Of a DNA stretch of 64,000 nt, positions 14,614-23,173 are shown piece after piece. The notes under the pieces were generated by a model that saw nothing but the letters and a program-made list of their open reading frames with translations, had not been told where the DNA came from and ran no database searches. Origin of the DNA: JAFNGF01 sp964567045. Lineage in GTDB: Bacteria; Planctomycetota; Phycisphaerae; Sedimentisphaerales; Anaerobacaceae. The number at the start of each line of letters is the position of its first letter. Position 1 is the first letter of the stretch. Position numbers and translations under genes: made by a program. Location: contig CAZMLE010000010.1 of the NCBI GenBank assembly GCA_964567045.1, positions 1 to 64,000 of the forward strand. The letters are read 5' to 3'.

Positions 14614-15543
14614 ATGTTAGTGACTACCGTGCTCGGCATCTGTGGAGTGCTGCTTTTAATCGCATTAGCTCTGTGGCTGGTAGGAGAGCGTGGTCGGTTT
14701 TTGTGCCCTTCGACCTGGCAGTTCCTACGAGAAGGAGGCTTGCGGCGGTTCGTGAATCTCAGCACCTTGCACGGATATATCTATGGCCGCTGGACAAAGC
14801 AGTATATTAAGCTACTTCTCACAGGGCTTGCCCGAGCGAGCCGAGTGGGCCAGCGGGTAGCGCATCACTACCATGGCAAAGTGCTTACGCCCGAGCAGGC
14901 CCGATCAATAATTACGCTCGACCGCGATATTCCGCTGCGAGATCTGGAGCAGATTATCCCGTACCCTGTGGCACGGGACTTGGTGCTCAAGGCCTCGCCC
15001 GATGTGGCTGCTTACGAGTGCGCCTGCCGGGCGGCCAGAGCGAATTCTTGTCAGCCGACCCAGGTATGCATGGTTATTGGTCAGCCCTTCGTAGATTTTG
15101 TCCTGGAGCATCACCCCAAGCGCAGTCGACGGCTCAATCAAACGGAGGCTCTGCGGCTACTGCAGGCCGAGCACGAGCGTGGGCATTTGCACTCGGCCTG
15201 GTTCAAGGACGCCATGTTGGGCCGCTTCTACGCCGTCTGCAATTGCTGCAAGTGCTGCTGCGGCGGAATTGAAGCTATGACCAAGTATGGCATTCCGATG
15301 TTCGCATCGTCCGGCTATGTGTCGCAGGTAGATGAAGCATTGTGTACAGCCTGCTCGATTTGCCAGGACGCATGTCCCTTCGAGGCTATCAGCGTGGATG
15401 GCACGGCCAAAGTGAACTGGCAGGTGTGTATGGGTTGCGGCGTATGCCTTGGAAAGTGTCCCTGCGGTGCGCTGTCGCTGGTGCGTGACGGGAAAAAGGG
15501 TTTGCCTCTGGATGTCCACCTCCTGGCGCAGGATAGTGCATAG
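14614..15543 (+). CDS. Membrane-anchored 4Fe-4S ferredoxin-like protein
   Basis: A 309-residue iron-sulfur protein. It opens with one membrane helix (residues 4-23). A middle region carries CACRAARANSCQPTQVC and then the dense cluster CNCCKCCCGG. The C-terminus has two classic 4Fe-4S motifs, CTACSICQDACP and CMGCGVCLGKCP. The NCCxCCCG plus double-ferredoxin layout recurs in anaerobes as a family without an assigned function; an electron-transfer role at the membrane is inferred. AAGGAG six bases before the ATG is a strong ribosome site. It ends the amrS-pdxB-folP run, but nothing in its content ties it to B6 or folate synthesis. Confidence 0.75.
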   Translation: MLVTTVLGICGVLLLIALALWLVGERGRFLCPSTWQFLREGGLRRFVNLSTLHGYIYGRWTKQYIKLLLTGLARASRVGQRVAHHYHGKVLTPEQARSIITLDRDIPLRDLEQIIPYPVARDLVLKASPDVAAYECACRAARANSCQPTQVCMVIGQPFVDFVLEHHPKRSRRLNQTEALRLLQAEHERGHLHSAWFKDAMLGRFYAVCNCCKCCCGGIEAMTKYGIPMFASSGYVSQVDEALCTACSICQDACPFEAISVDGTAKVNWQVCMGCGVCLGKCPCGALSLVRDGKKGLPLDVHLLAQDSA

Positions 15544-15558
15544 TCGATCCAATGAAGG

Positions 15559-15583
15559 AGCACTCTTTTTACGTAGGAGTGCT
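15559..15583. terminator. Possible bidirectional terminator
   Basis: AGCACTC (15559-15565) and GAGTGCT (15577-15583) form a 7-bp stem with a T-rich loop, placed exactly between the convergent ends of the 4Fe-4S gene and lon. There is no long T-run on either side, so the call is tentative. Confidence 0.35.
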
Positions 15584-15591
15584 ATTACGCC

Positions 15592-18015
15592 TTAGTTTGG
15601 ATTGAGTGCAATTTTGAGCAGTTCATCGATGTTTTTGACGAACTCGAATTTGAGGCCTTTTTTGGCTTCTTTGGGTACGTCCGGCAGGTCTTTTCTGTTT
15701 CTGGTGGGCAGAATGATGGTCTTTATGCCGGCCTGCTTGGCGGCAAGGATTTTTTCCTTCAGGCCGCCAATAGGCAGCACTAAGCCGCGCAATGTTATTT
15801 CGCCGGTCATTGCTACGTCGGGCCGCGTCGGCTTTTGCAGCAGCAGACTGATCAGCGATGTGAACATAGCCACGCCGGCACTGGGGCCGTCCTTGGGAAT
15901 TGCCCCTGCTGGGACGTGAATGTGATAATCGAATTTGCTGAATTGACCAGGGTCGATTTTCAACTTTTTCGCATTTGCTTTTACGATGGAAAATGCCGCC
16001 TGTGCGCTTTCCTTCATCACGTCGCCGATATGCCCGGTCAGAAGGAGATTTCCTTTGCCGGGCATTGATGCCGACTCAATAAACAGCAGTTCGCCGCCCA
16101 CAGGGGTGTAGGCCAGTGCTGTGGCAACGCCTGGTATGCCGGTTCGTAAAGCCAGTTCAGACTCGAATTGTGCCGGCCCCAGGATTTTTGCGAGGTCCTT
16201 TTTGCCGATAGTTGCCCGGCTCTTTTTATCCTTGGCTATGTCGGTGGCGACGGCTCTACAAATGGCGGCTATGTTTCTTTCAAGGTTTCGCACGCCCGCT
16301 TCTCGCGTGTAGCTGCGGACTATTGCCAGCAGAGCTTCGTCTTTTATGGTCAGTTGTGCTTTCTTTAGGCCGTGCTCTTTGAGCTGCCGCGGCACAAGAT
16401 ACCTTTTTGCGATGTTAAGTTTGTCAGCTTCGGTGTAGCCGGGCAGTTCAATCACCTCCATTCTGTCCCGCAGAGCTGGCGGCACCGGCTCGGTATAGTT
16501 CGCGGTGCCGATAAACATTACTTTGGACAGATCGAAAGGCTGGTCGAGATAATGGTCGGAGAAGCTAAAGTTTTGCTCGGGGTCAAGCACTTCCAAAAGT
16601 GCCGCAGCGGGATCGCCTCTGAAATCTGCTCCGATCTTGTCCAGTTCATCGAGCATAAATACAGGGTTTCTGCTGCGACACTTTCTTAATTCCTGCAGTA
16701 TTCTTCCGGGCAGCGCCCCGATATAAGTTCTTCGATGCCCCCGAATATCAGCTTCGTCCCTCATTCCGCCGAGTGATATCCGGATGAATTTTCTTCCCAT
16801 AGCCCGTGCGATGGATTTACCCAGTGAGGTCTTGCCCACTCCGGGCGGGCCAACAAAGCAGAGTATCGGGCTTTTGCCGCTGGGGTTTAGCTTGCGGACG
16901 GCAAGGAATTCCAGGATTCGTTTTTTCACTTTGGTCAGGTCGTAATGGTCATAGTTTAATATTCGGTCGGCCTCATTGATGTCGAGTCGGTCTTTCGTCT
17001 GGATTGACCAAGGCAGCTCACAGACCCAGTCCAGATACGTCCGGATAACAGCATATTCCGGCGAAGCAGCAGGTATTTTGCTTAATCTATCCAGTTCTTT
17101 AAGGGCTTCCTGTTCGCCACTTGTAGGCATTTTTGCTTTTGCGATATTGTCGGCAAGCTGTTTGAGCTCTTCTGTTCGCAGGTCTTTCTGCCCAAGCTCG
17201 GACTGAATGGCTTTTAGCTGTTCCTGCAAGAAATATTCGCGCTGATTTTTGTCTATCGATTCTCTGACCTGGCCCTGGATTTTGTGGCTCAACTCGAGAA
17301 CTTCCAGTTGATTTGCCAGCACGACCGATATTTTCTCGAGGCGTTTTGCTGGGTCGAGCTCCTCGAGCAGCTCCTGTTTCTTGCTGACCTCGAGGTTGAG
17401 GTTAGCCGCCAGGAAATCAGCCAGCGCTGAAGGGTCTTCGATGTTTTCGAGCAGGACCGACGCCTCTTCAGGCACGTTGGGACTTAAGGCTATGACCCGG
17501 TTGGCCGTCTGGCGGACGCTGACAATAAGCGCCTGGAGCCTTTTTGTCATAGTTGCTGTGATGTTCAGAGTCTGTATTCTTGCCTTTAGATATGGTTCTG
17601 CGGCCACGGATTGTATTATTTTGAAGCGGGCCATTCCGTGCACTATCACGTTGATCGAGCCCTGCGGCATCTTGATTACCTTCAGCACCGTGGCAGTAGT
17701 TCCGACCGAGTACAGGTCGTCGAAACCCGGCTGCTCAGTTTGAGGATTACGTTGTGTCAGCAGACCTATTATCGACTCGTTAGGCTGAGTGTCGGCGAGC
17801 AAGGCTTTGCTTGTCTCTCGGCCAACGGCCAGCGGCGTGACCGTGCCAGGATAAGCCACGGCATTTCGGATCGGCAGGATGCCAATTACCTCCGGCAGCT
17901 TCAATTCCTGATTGTTGTTGCGTGAGTCTGCTTTTTCGCCCCCGCCTGTGCGGGGCTCGCTGGTTGTTGTGTCTGCTTCTACCATTTCCACGAACCTGCT
18001 GTGGTGCGCAGGCAC
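15592..18015 (-). CDS. lon: ATP-dependent protease Lon
   Basis: Cytoplasmic AAA+ serine protease that degrades misfolded and regulatory proteins. The N-terminal substrate domain starts near residue 38 (LPEVIGILPIRNAVAYPGTV). Then come Walker A GPPGVGKTS, Walker B VFMLDELDKIG and the protease domain with the catalytic Ser in KDGPSAGVAMF and the Lys in GGLKEKILAAKQ. Length is 807. The first 35 residues are low-complexity and acidic. The start is GTG at 18015 or, with the same reading frame, ATG at 17985. The gene is alone on the minus strand and converges on the 4Fe-4S gene. I see no CIRCE or clear heat-shock promoter upstream. Confidence 0.95.
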   Translation of the reverse strand: MPAHHSRFVEMVEADTTTSEPRTGGGEKADSRNNNQELKLPEVIGILPIRNAVAYPGTVTPLAVGRETSKALLADTQPNESIIGLLTQRNPQTEQPGFDDLYSVGTTATVLKVIKMPQGSINVIVHGMARFKIIQSVAAEPYLKARIQTLNITATMTKRLQALIVSVRQTANRVIALSPNVPEEASVLLENIEDPSALADFLAANLNLEVSKKQELLEELDPAKRLEKISVVLANQLEVLELSHKIQGQVRESIDKNQREYFLQEQLKAIQSELGQKDLRTEELKQLADNIAKAKMPTSGEQEALKELDRLSKIPAASPEYAVIRTYLDWVCELPWSIQTKDRLDINEADRILNYDHYDLTKVKKRILEFLAVRKLNPSGKSPILCFVGPPGVGKTSLGKSIARAMGRKFIRISLGGMRDEADIRGHRRTYIGALPGRILQELRKCRSRNPVFMLDELDKIGADFRGDPAAALLEVLDPEQNFSFSDHYLDQPFDLSKVMFIGTANYTEPVPPALRDRMEVIELPGYTEADKLNIAKRYLVPRQLKEHGLKKAQLTIKDEALLAIVRSYTREAGVRNLERNIAAICRAVATDIAKDKKSRATIGKKDLAKILGPAQFESELALRTGIPGVATALAYTPVGGELLFIESASMPGKGNLLLTGHIGDVMKESAQAAFSIVKANAKKLKIDPGQFSKFDYHIHVPAGAIPKDGPSAGVAMFTSLISLLLQKPTRPDVAMTGEITLRGLVLPIGGLKEKILAAKQAGIKTIILPTRNRKDLPDVPKEAKKGLKFEFVKNIDELLKIALNPN

Positions 18016-18297
18016 CAGGTTTTTGGAGTTACCAATTATTTATATCTTACTCGACTGGTTCTTGTTCCAACTTAAATGATATACAATTGGCCTTAGGACC
18101 TAAAGCCAAAAACCCTTTCTGCAGAAAAGCTCGGCGAACCAATGTGGCCTGTATTGGCAGCAAGATGAGCAAACCGGCCGGCGGTTTTAGAGCCTTTGGC
18201 CAACTAAAAAGCGTATGATTTCGGCTAAGCCGGAAAAAGGCTGTCAGCAATCGGCTTGCCATTCGTCATTATTACGGAAACCAAACTGGAGCCCTAA

Positions 18298-18819
18298 TTG
18301 CAAGGCGATTCGGAAAAAGATTTGGTGGCACGATGCCGGGCAGGGGATAAATCGGCATACGCGGGTCTGGTAAGGGTCTATGCGTCCCGGGTGTTTGCGA
18401 TTTGCCTGGGGATGCTTGGCAATAGTCATGACGCTGAGGATGTTGCGCAGCAGACGCTGCTGAACGGTCTTAGGTGTATAAATGGGCTTCGCCGCGACGA
18501 ACAATTTGGAGCGTGGATCAGCCGAATCGCCAGGAATTTGTGCATTGACTTTATCCGAAAACGCAGGCGTAAGCCGAGCCTAGCCGCTCGGCAAGCTGAC
18601 CCAGCTTGGCCGGGGCCGCATGATTACCGTGAGCTTCAAGTTGCTCTGGCAAAACTTCCAGAGGAGTCGAAGCTCACCTTGATGCTGTACTATTTTGATG
18701 GGCGAAGCACTAAAAACATTGCGGAAACGCTCGATATCAGCCAGGGTGCGGTCCAGACCCGGCTTTGTCGGGCCAGAAGGCAGTTACGCAAACTATTAGA
18801 TGCCCAGCGAGGTGCATAA
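18298..18819 (+). CDS. ECF-type RNA polymerase sigma factor
   Basis: A 173-residue group 4 sigma factor. Region 2 includes FAICLGMLGNSHDAEDVAQQ and FGAWISRIARNLCIDFIRKRRRK; region 4 is LPEESKLTLMLYYFDGRSTKNIAETLDISQGAVQTRLCRARRQL written here as its helix-turn-helix. The start is TTG at 18298, supported by GGAG six bases upstream and by the family's usual N-terminus (EKDLVARCRAGDKSAYAGLV shortly after). The stop codon overlaps the next ATG by one base (TAATG), which links it to the anti-sigma gene. Its regulon is unknown; PEP-CTERM, LamG and envelope genes are candidates by analogy only. Confidence 0.9.
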   Translation: MQGDSEKDLVARCRAGDKSAYAGLVRVYASRVFAICLGMLGNSHDAEDVAQQTLLNGLRCINGLRRDEQFGAWISRIARNLCIDFIRKRRRKPSLAARQADPAWPGPHDYRELQVALAKLPEESKLTLMLYYFDGRSTKNIAETLDISQGAVQTRLCRARRQLRKLLDAQRGA

Positions 18820-20654
18820 TGCAGGACAACTGCAAGAATATCCAGGAGCAAATTGAAGAGCTTCTGGCGGGCATCTTGCCGGCTGAACGGGCAGCCGAAT
18901 TGCAGGCTCATATAATTGCCTGTGCCGCTTGCCGGGCATACCTTGAAGCCTTGCAGGCCGACGATAAGCTGCTCGGCAAGTTCGCCGAGGCAATGCAGCC
19001 GACTATAGCCCGGCTCGAAAACAGGGTGATCGAAGCGATTGGGGACGCGCGGTTAGGTGATTCAGGCGGCAGGGCTTCGGTATTGACGACAATCCTGAAA
19101 AGCCGAGCAGCAAAATTCGCCGCGGCAGCGGTCATCATCGTGGCACTGGCGTTGATGATGCATCGCGGCAACAGCCGCCTTGATATGGCCGCTCCGGCGT
19201 TCGCCGAGATGGTAGAAGCAATGGGAAAAGTGGCCTGGGTGCATAAAGTTGAAACCAAACGCATTAGGGATAAAGGCCGCTACGAGGAATGGGTTTTTCA
19301 TGATTACTCTTACAAAGCAAAATTGGTCTTTAAGAGGTCTGACAAAGGAGATTTTTCTTGCCAAGATTACGTTAGTTGTACGGAGACTTTCTACGACCGA
19401 GAAGCCGATACGGTCGTGATCGGTTATAGACCGGAGTATCACGATCCCTGGTGGCGTCCCACGCCGCAATCTCTTGTCGAGCAATGGAAAAAAGACTTCG
19501 AGAAAGGCAAAACGGTTGTTACCCATCAAATAGGTGAGCAAGACGGTGTCGTCGCAGACATCTACTCTTCGACCGACTATGGGACAACAAAGCAAGGCAG
19601 TCGGTACGTGGCTTCTGAGTTTATCCTGATTGTGGACAGGAATAGGCACCTTCCGGTGGCGACTTCATTCAAGTTTTGGATGTCCGATGGGACGCTGGAC
19701 ACCGACACAGACACGAAATATAGTTACCCCGAACAAGGCCCGAATGATATTTATGAGCTGGGCTGCCCCAAGACAGCGAAAGTCTTTGACAATTCGCCCA
19801 CGCCGGAGCTGGTGCAGGCGGTCGCAGGATATAGAGCCGGCCGAGAAGGTAGTCCGCTGCGCTACATTGCCATATTGGCGACCGGCAGCTACAACGAGTC
19901 TGGCAAATCGTATCTAATCAATAGTGTGGAGGTACACTACTGCGATGATTATCTGCAGAGATGCGACCTTTGCTTTTTCGAGCCGGTAACACAGCAGCAA
20001 TTTAAGGCGAAAGCTGGTGATTCCTTTGACTCCATCATGAAATGGTGGACAAGCGAAGCTAAAGCTGAGCTTCGCATAAGCCATGAAAGGATCTCATTAT
20101 ACGGCCAAGAGTACTCCTGCTGGCTGCATCGCGCCGGCGGCAGCAAAGACTGGGTGACCCTGTACAGGGGCTATTCGCCGGGTAAAGGCCGGCTGGGCCC
20201 GCGCACTTTGGGCAGGTACGTGGTTTACCGCAACATTCTGTCCGAGCTCGGATGGACTGATTGGCTTGGCAAGACCACGGGCAGTTGGAAGGTATCCTTA
20301 GTGGAGGACGAGTACTCAAGAAGCAATAATCTTCTCTGCATTGCGGTGTTGGCCAAACCCAGTTTTGCCGGCGATGGCGGAGCTTCTGGTGGAAGTCTTT
20401 TCTATCTTAATCCGCAGCGCCACTATATCTGTCAGAAGTACGAATTATATCCCCGGTCTAACCGTTACTACTTCAGAGAAGTGCTGGAATATGGTCAAAC
20501 AGATATGGGTGACTGGTATCCCCGGAAAATCCTTGCCAGAGAGAACCGCCAGGATGTAAGCCCTCCGGAACGTCAGGAGATGGAAACTATCTATCTGGAT
20601 ACCGACCCGGAGTTTCCAGAAGGCATTTTTGATCCGGACAAGCTACCGAAGTGA
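18819..20654 (+). CDS. Anti-sigma factor with large extracytoplasmic domain
   Basis: A 611-residue partner of the upstream sigma factor. Residues of about 1-60 form a zinc-finger anti-sigma domain with the HxxxCxxC motif (HIIACAACR). A single membrane helix (AAKFAAAAVIIVALALMM) lies near 110. The remaining 480 residues are outside the cytoplasm. The part after the helix (AFAEMVEAMGKVAWVHKVETKR) resembles LolA/RseB-like beta domains in layout, and a second half with many aromatic residues has no family I recognise. The ATG at 18819 overlaps the sigma stop. By family logic it holds the sigma factor at the membrane and releases it on an outside signal. A terminator follows. Confidence 0.8.
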   Translation: MQDNCKNIQEQIEELLAGILPAERAAELQAHIIACAACRAYLEALQADDKLLGKFAEAMQPTIARLENRVIEAIGDARLGDSGGRASVLTTILKSRAAKFAAAAVIIVALALMMHRGNSRLDMAAPAFAEMVEAMGKVAWVHKVETKRIRDKGRYEEWVFHDYSYKAKLVFKRSDKGDFSCQDYVSCTETFYDREADTVVIGYRPEYHDPWWRPTPQSLVEQWKKDFEKGKTVVTHQIGEQDGVVADIYSSTDYGTTKQGSRYVASEFILIVDRNRHLPVATSFKFWMSDGTLDTDTDTKYSYPEQGPNDIYELGCPKTAKVFDNSPTPELVQAVAGYRAGREGSPLRYIAILATGSYNESGKSYLINSVEVHYCDDYLQRCDLCFFEPVTQQQFKAKAGDSFDSIMKWWTSEAKAELRISHERISLYGQEYSCWLHRAGGSKDWVTLYRGYSPGKGRLGPRTLGRYVVYRNILSELGWTDWLGKTTGSWKVSLVEDEYSRSNNLLCIAVLAKPSFAGDGGASGGSLFYLNPQRHYICQKYELYPRSNRYYFREVLEYGQTDMGDWYPRKILARENRQDVSPPERQEMETIYLDTDPEFPEGIFDPDKLPK

Positions 20655-20683
20655 GTTGAGCGATCGGACAGTAGAAATATTCT

Positions 20684-20712
20684 AAAGGCCGGGCTTTTGG
20701 CTCGGCCTTTTA
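20684..20712 (+). terminator. Rho-independent terminator after the sigma/anti-sigma operon
   Basis: AAAGGCCGGGC and GCTCGGCCTTT pair around a TTTTG loop and run into TTTTA, 30 bases after the anti-sigma stop. The rest of the gap to 20902 holds low-complexity words (ACGCACGACGCACG-like) and a CGCTAA-flanked hairpin, and no gene. Confidence 0.75.
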
Positions 20713-20902
20713 TGTGTGGCAACACAGAATGTCTTCTGATGTGCTCGTATGGCGTATTGCGTATGATGCAGGACGCATCACGCACGACGCACGGCTTTCC
20801 TGTTCCGCTTGGCCGGCTCAGTTGTATTCCGGCGCTAATCCCTCACCTGCGTAATCGCAGCGCTAACAGTTGCCCCAATCTTGCTTGAGCAAACCAGCTT
20901 AG

Positions 20903-21190
20903 CTAACTGGCGGGCGCAGCTTCAGGGCCGGGCTCGTTGGGATCGTCGCTAAGGCTGCCAAAAAGAGTCGCGGTAGGTGTACTTCCGAACTCTGGCTCGT
21001 TAGGGTCATCGCTCAGGCAGGTGCTGCCCGCCCAAACGACGGCGCCCTGCATTTCGGGCTCATTGGGGTCATCGTCCAGGTAATTGGCCTGCTCATTAGC
21101 AAGCTGGCCTGTGCCCCTTGCATTGAGAACGACTGCGGATAGCACTGTCAGAACGAAAACAAGCACCATAATGTTCACTAACTTTTTCAT
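20903..21190 (-). CDS. Small secreted protein with three DDPNEP repeats
   Basis: A 95-residue protein of no family I recognise. It has a signal peptide (MKKLVNIMVLVFVLTVLSAVVLNARG), then a mature part of about 65 residues built around three repeats of DDPNEP followed by E or G, spaced about 22 residues apart. The spacers carry Gly, Thr and small residues plus one Cys (GSTCLS). The repeats are acidic and Pro-rich, resembling a short calcium-binding or linker motif, but no known motif fits exactly. A good ribosome site (AGAGGA) precedes the ATG. It lies 73 bases downstream of the PilX-like gene on the same strand, so they may be co-transcribed. Confidence 0.65.
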   Translation of the reverse strand: MKKLVNIMVLVFVLTVLSAVVLNARGTGQLANEQANYLDDDPNEPEMQGAVVWAGSTCLSDDPNEPEFGSTPTATLFGSLSDDPNEPGPEAAPAS

Positions 21191-21263
21191 TTTATATTCC
21201 TCTTAAAGCTGTTGGAGAAATCGGCGACTATTCTTCTAATCCATTCTTTATCATTTACTTCGG

Positions 21264-23000
21264 TTATCCTTCGCAGTACGTGTTTTGCAAAGGCTTGATG
21301 ACGATAGGGCTTGTGATGCCGCTGGGCAGCAACTTATCTGGGTCGGGCGTAATATCAATAACACCGACATCGCCGATAGCGACTGTCTCGCTGCCGCCGT
21401 CGTCTAGGGTAGCTCCAATATTGGTCACATACCCGCTGGTATACATACTCGTATCGGCCATCGAAATGATGGTTCCGAATACCTCGGCGTTGCCTCTTAC
21501 GTCCACTATTCCGCCGACGATAGCCCCGCGGAGGACGTTCTGAGTGCCGCTCACAGGATTCGTATTGCCGAGGTTAACGTTGAAATGAGGAGCAAGGATC
21601 GTTGCCTCGGAACTTGTGTTGTTCTGGAATGTTGCGCTGCCGGTATAGTACAGACAGTTTTTCTGCCAGTTGAATGTTTGCGGAGTGTTTGTAACTGTTG
21701 TGCCGTTAAACGTGCAGTTGTCGAATCGCACATTGTTATAGTTGCTGGTCGTCTTGCCGCTATCTATAAATAACACCCCGTCAAAGGTGCAGTCTATGAA
21801 GAGGGCATTCTTATCCTTGGGCAAATTGACGTTGTTGAACGTCTGATCCTTATAGATGTACCTCTTCACCTGGATACCTCCCCCACCGGGCCGGTCTTGC
21901 GTATAGTTGTTCGCGGCATGAGGGAAATATTCATAGCGATATTTTGTCCCGCAAGTGGTTCCCAAACTATCAAGGTTTCCGGTGTAGTTGGTTGCTGAGG
22001 TGCTGTAATAGATATCTCCGTTGCCGCCGTTTGTCGTTCTGGTCGAATTGTAGTATATCGTCGTATCGTAGTCGGCGATTTCCGTCCCGGGAATATTCTG
22101 TGGTGGCACGCCGTAGTTGATGCCCTCATTGTATCCCTGTATCTCATCTGCGGGACTGATAATCTTATTGCCGTTAGCGTCATACATAGGATTGCCTTGA
22201 GCGTCCAGCGTCTCAAGCTGCCAGGTTTTGTTGTTTATCTGCTCCTTGGACCAGCAGGTGTTTATTGTTCCCAGCACTTTGGAATCGCTGGTCAGATTAA
22301 ATGGCGAAATGTTTGGGGCCGTCATCGTCGCCAGAGCGCTTGGGTTAGTAGCAAGAGTAACCAATTGCGATTTTGAGAGATTCCAGGCGCTGAATACGTC
22401 TCCGTGTATCGTGCTGTCGCCGGTAATCCACATGCGTCCTCTGCTGGCGATAGCGTAATTCAAAACGCTCCTATCCTTTGTAATCTTCATCTCCATCCTT
22501 ATCTTTCGAGTCACTTCGCCATCGGTTCCTGTCGACTGGAGCTTGATTGTGCGAGGGTCGCTGTCATAGCGGTAAAACCTTATGGTAAAGCCCACATCGG
22601 GGCTGCCGAAATTGATGGGTGAAGTAACGATCTGGTCGCCGCTGCCCACGGCATCGGTGAAGCGAGTCGCAGGTCCAACTATCTGCCCGTCAAGGCTGGT
22701 GTTTTGAACATACTGGCAAAGGTCCAGCCAGACTTTAAGGGCCTGGGCGTCAGTGACATAGTTATATCCGGTCTCACCCAAACTAATCGTGCCAGCGATG
22801 TATTTTGCGCAGTCCAGGCCGGATTGCGCGGCTAATAAAGCTGCATTGACCTTGTGTTGATTTGAGGCAAGTTGGACGTTCGCACCGGACATGGTTGCCA
22901 TGCTGACGGCTAAGGCCGAGAATACGGCAATAAATATCATTGATAGCAGAAGCGCGACACCTGCGCGCATTCGGCAAATCAGCTTTTTTATGGATGTCAT
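21264..23000 (-). CDS. PilX-like pilus assembly/minor pilin protein
   Basis: A 578-residue protein with an N-terminal membrane helix of the PilX type (AGVALLLSMIFIAVFSALAVSMATMSG, followed by ASNQHKVNAALLAAQSGLDCAKYIAG), as in minor pilins that prime type IV pili or type II secretion pseudopili. The body is Asn- and Thr-rich and includes a stretch reminiscent of parallel beta-helix or bactofilin-like turns (ALFIDCTFDGVLFIDSG, VRFDNCTFNG, VDVRGNAEVFGTIIS). I start at ATG 23000 because the 28 residues added by the longer reading from 23084 do not resemble a leader. No other pilus gene is adjacent. Confidence 0.7.
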   Translation of the reverse strand: MTSIKKLICRMRAGVALLLSMIFIAVFSALAVSMATMSGANVQLASNQHKVNAALLAAQSGLDCAKYIAGTISLGETGYNYVTDAQALKVWLDLCQYVQNTSLDGQIVGPATRFTDAVGSGDQIVTSPINFGSPDVGFTIRFYRYDSDPRTIKLQSTGTDGEVTRKIRMEMKITKDRSVLNYAIASRGRMWITGDSTIHGDVFSAWNLSKSQLVTLATNPSALATMTAPNISPFNLTSDSKVLGTINTCWSKEQINNKTWQLETLDAQGNPMYDANGNKIISPADEIQGYNEGINYGVPPQNIPGTEIADYDTTIYYNSTRTTNGGNGDIYYSTSATNYTGNLDSLGTTCGTKYRYEYFPHAANNYTQDRPGGGGIQVKRYIYKDQTFNNVNLPKDKNALFIDCTFDGVLFIDSGKTTSNYNNVRFDNCTFNGTTVTNTPQTFNWQKNCLYYTGSATFQNNTSSEATILAPHFNVNLGNTNPVSGTQNVLRGAIVGGIVDVRGNAEVFGTIISMADTSMYTSGYVTNIGATLDDGGSETVAIGDVGVIDITPDPDKLLPSGITSPIVIKPLQNTYCEG

Positions 23001-23173
23001 TTTATAACCGCCGAAAAAAACCCCCAAGTTTGACGGTGTTCCAGCGACTTCTATATGCCAACTAAAGTATAGAAAATGTTTCATCTAAAGCAAAACGGCG
23101 AGAATTAGTGATGTCAGAACGGTGCCTTTGGTTTTGATGTCCTATAAGAATAGGCCTGGCCCAATAGAAGTGG

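Noticed and set aside
15157..15563. Two readings on the minus strand opposite the 4Fe-4S gene
   Set aside because: Shadows of the cysteine-rich gene; no start site or family signal.
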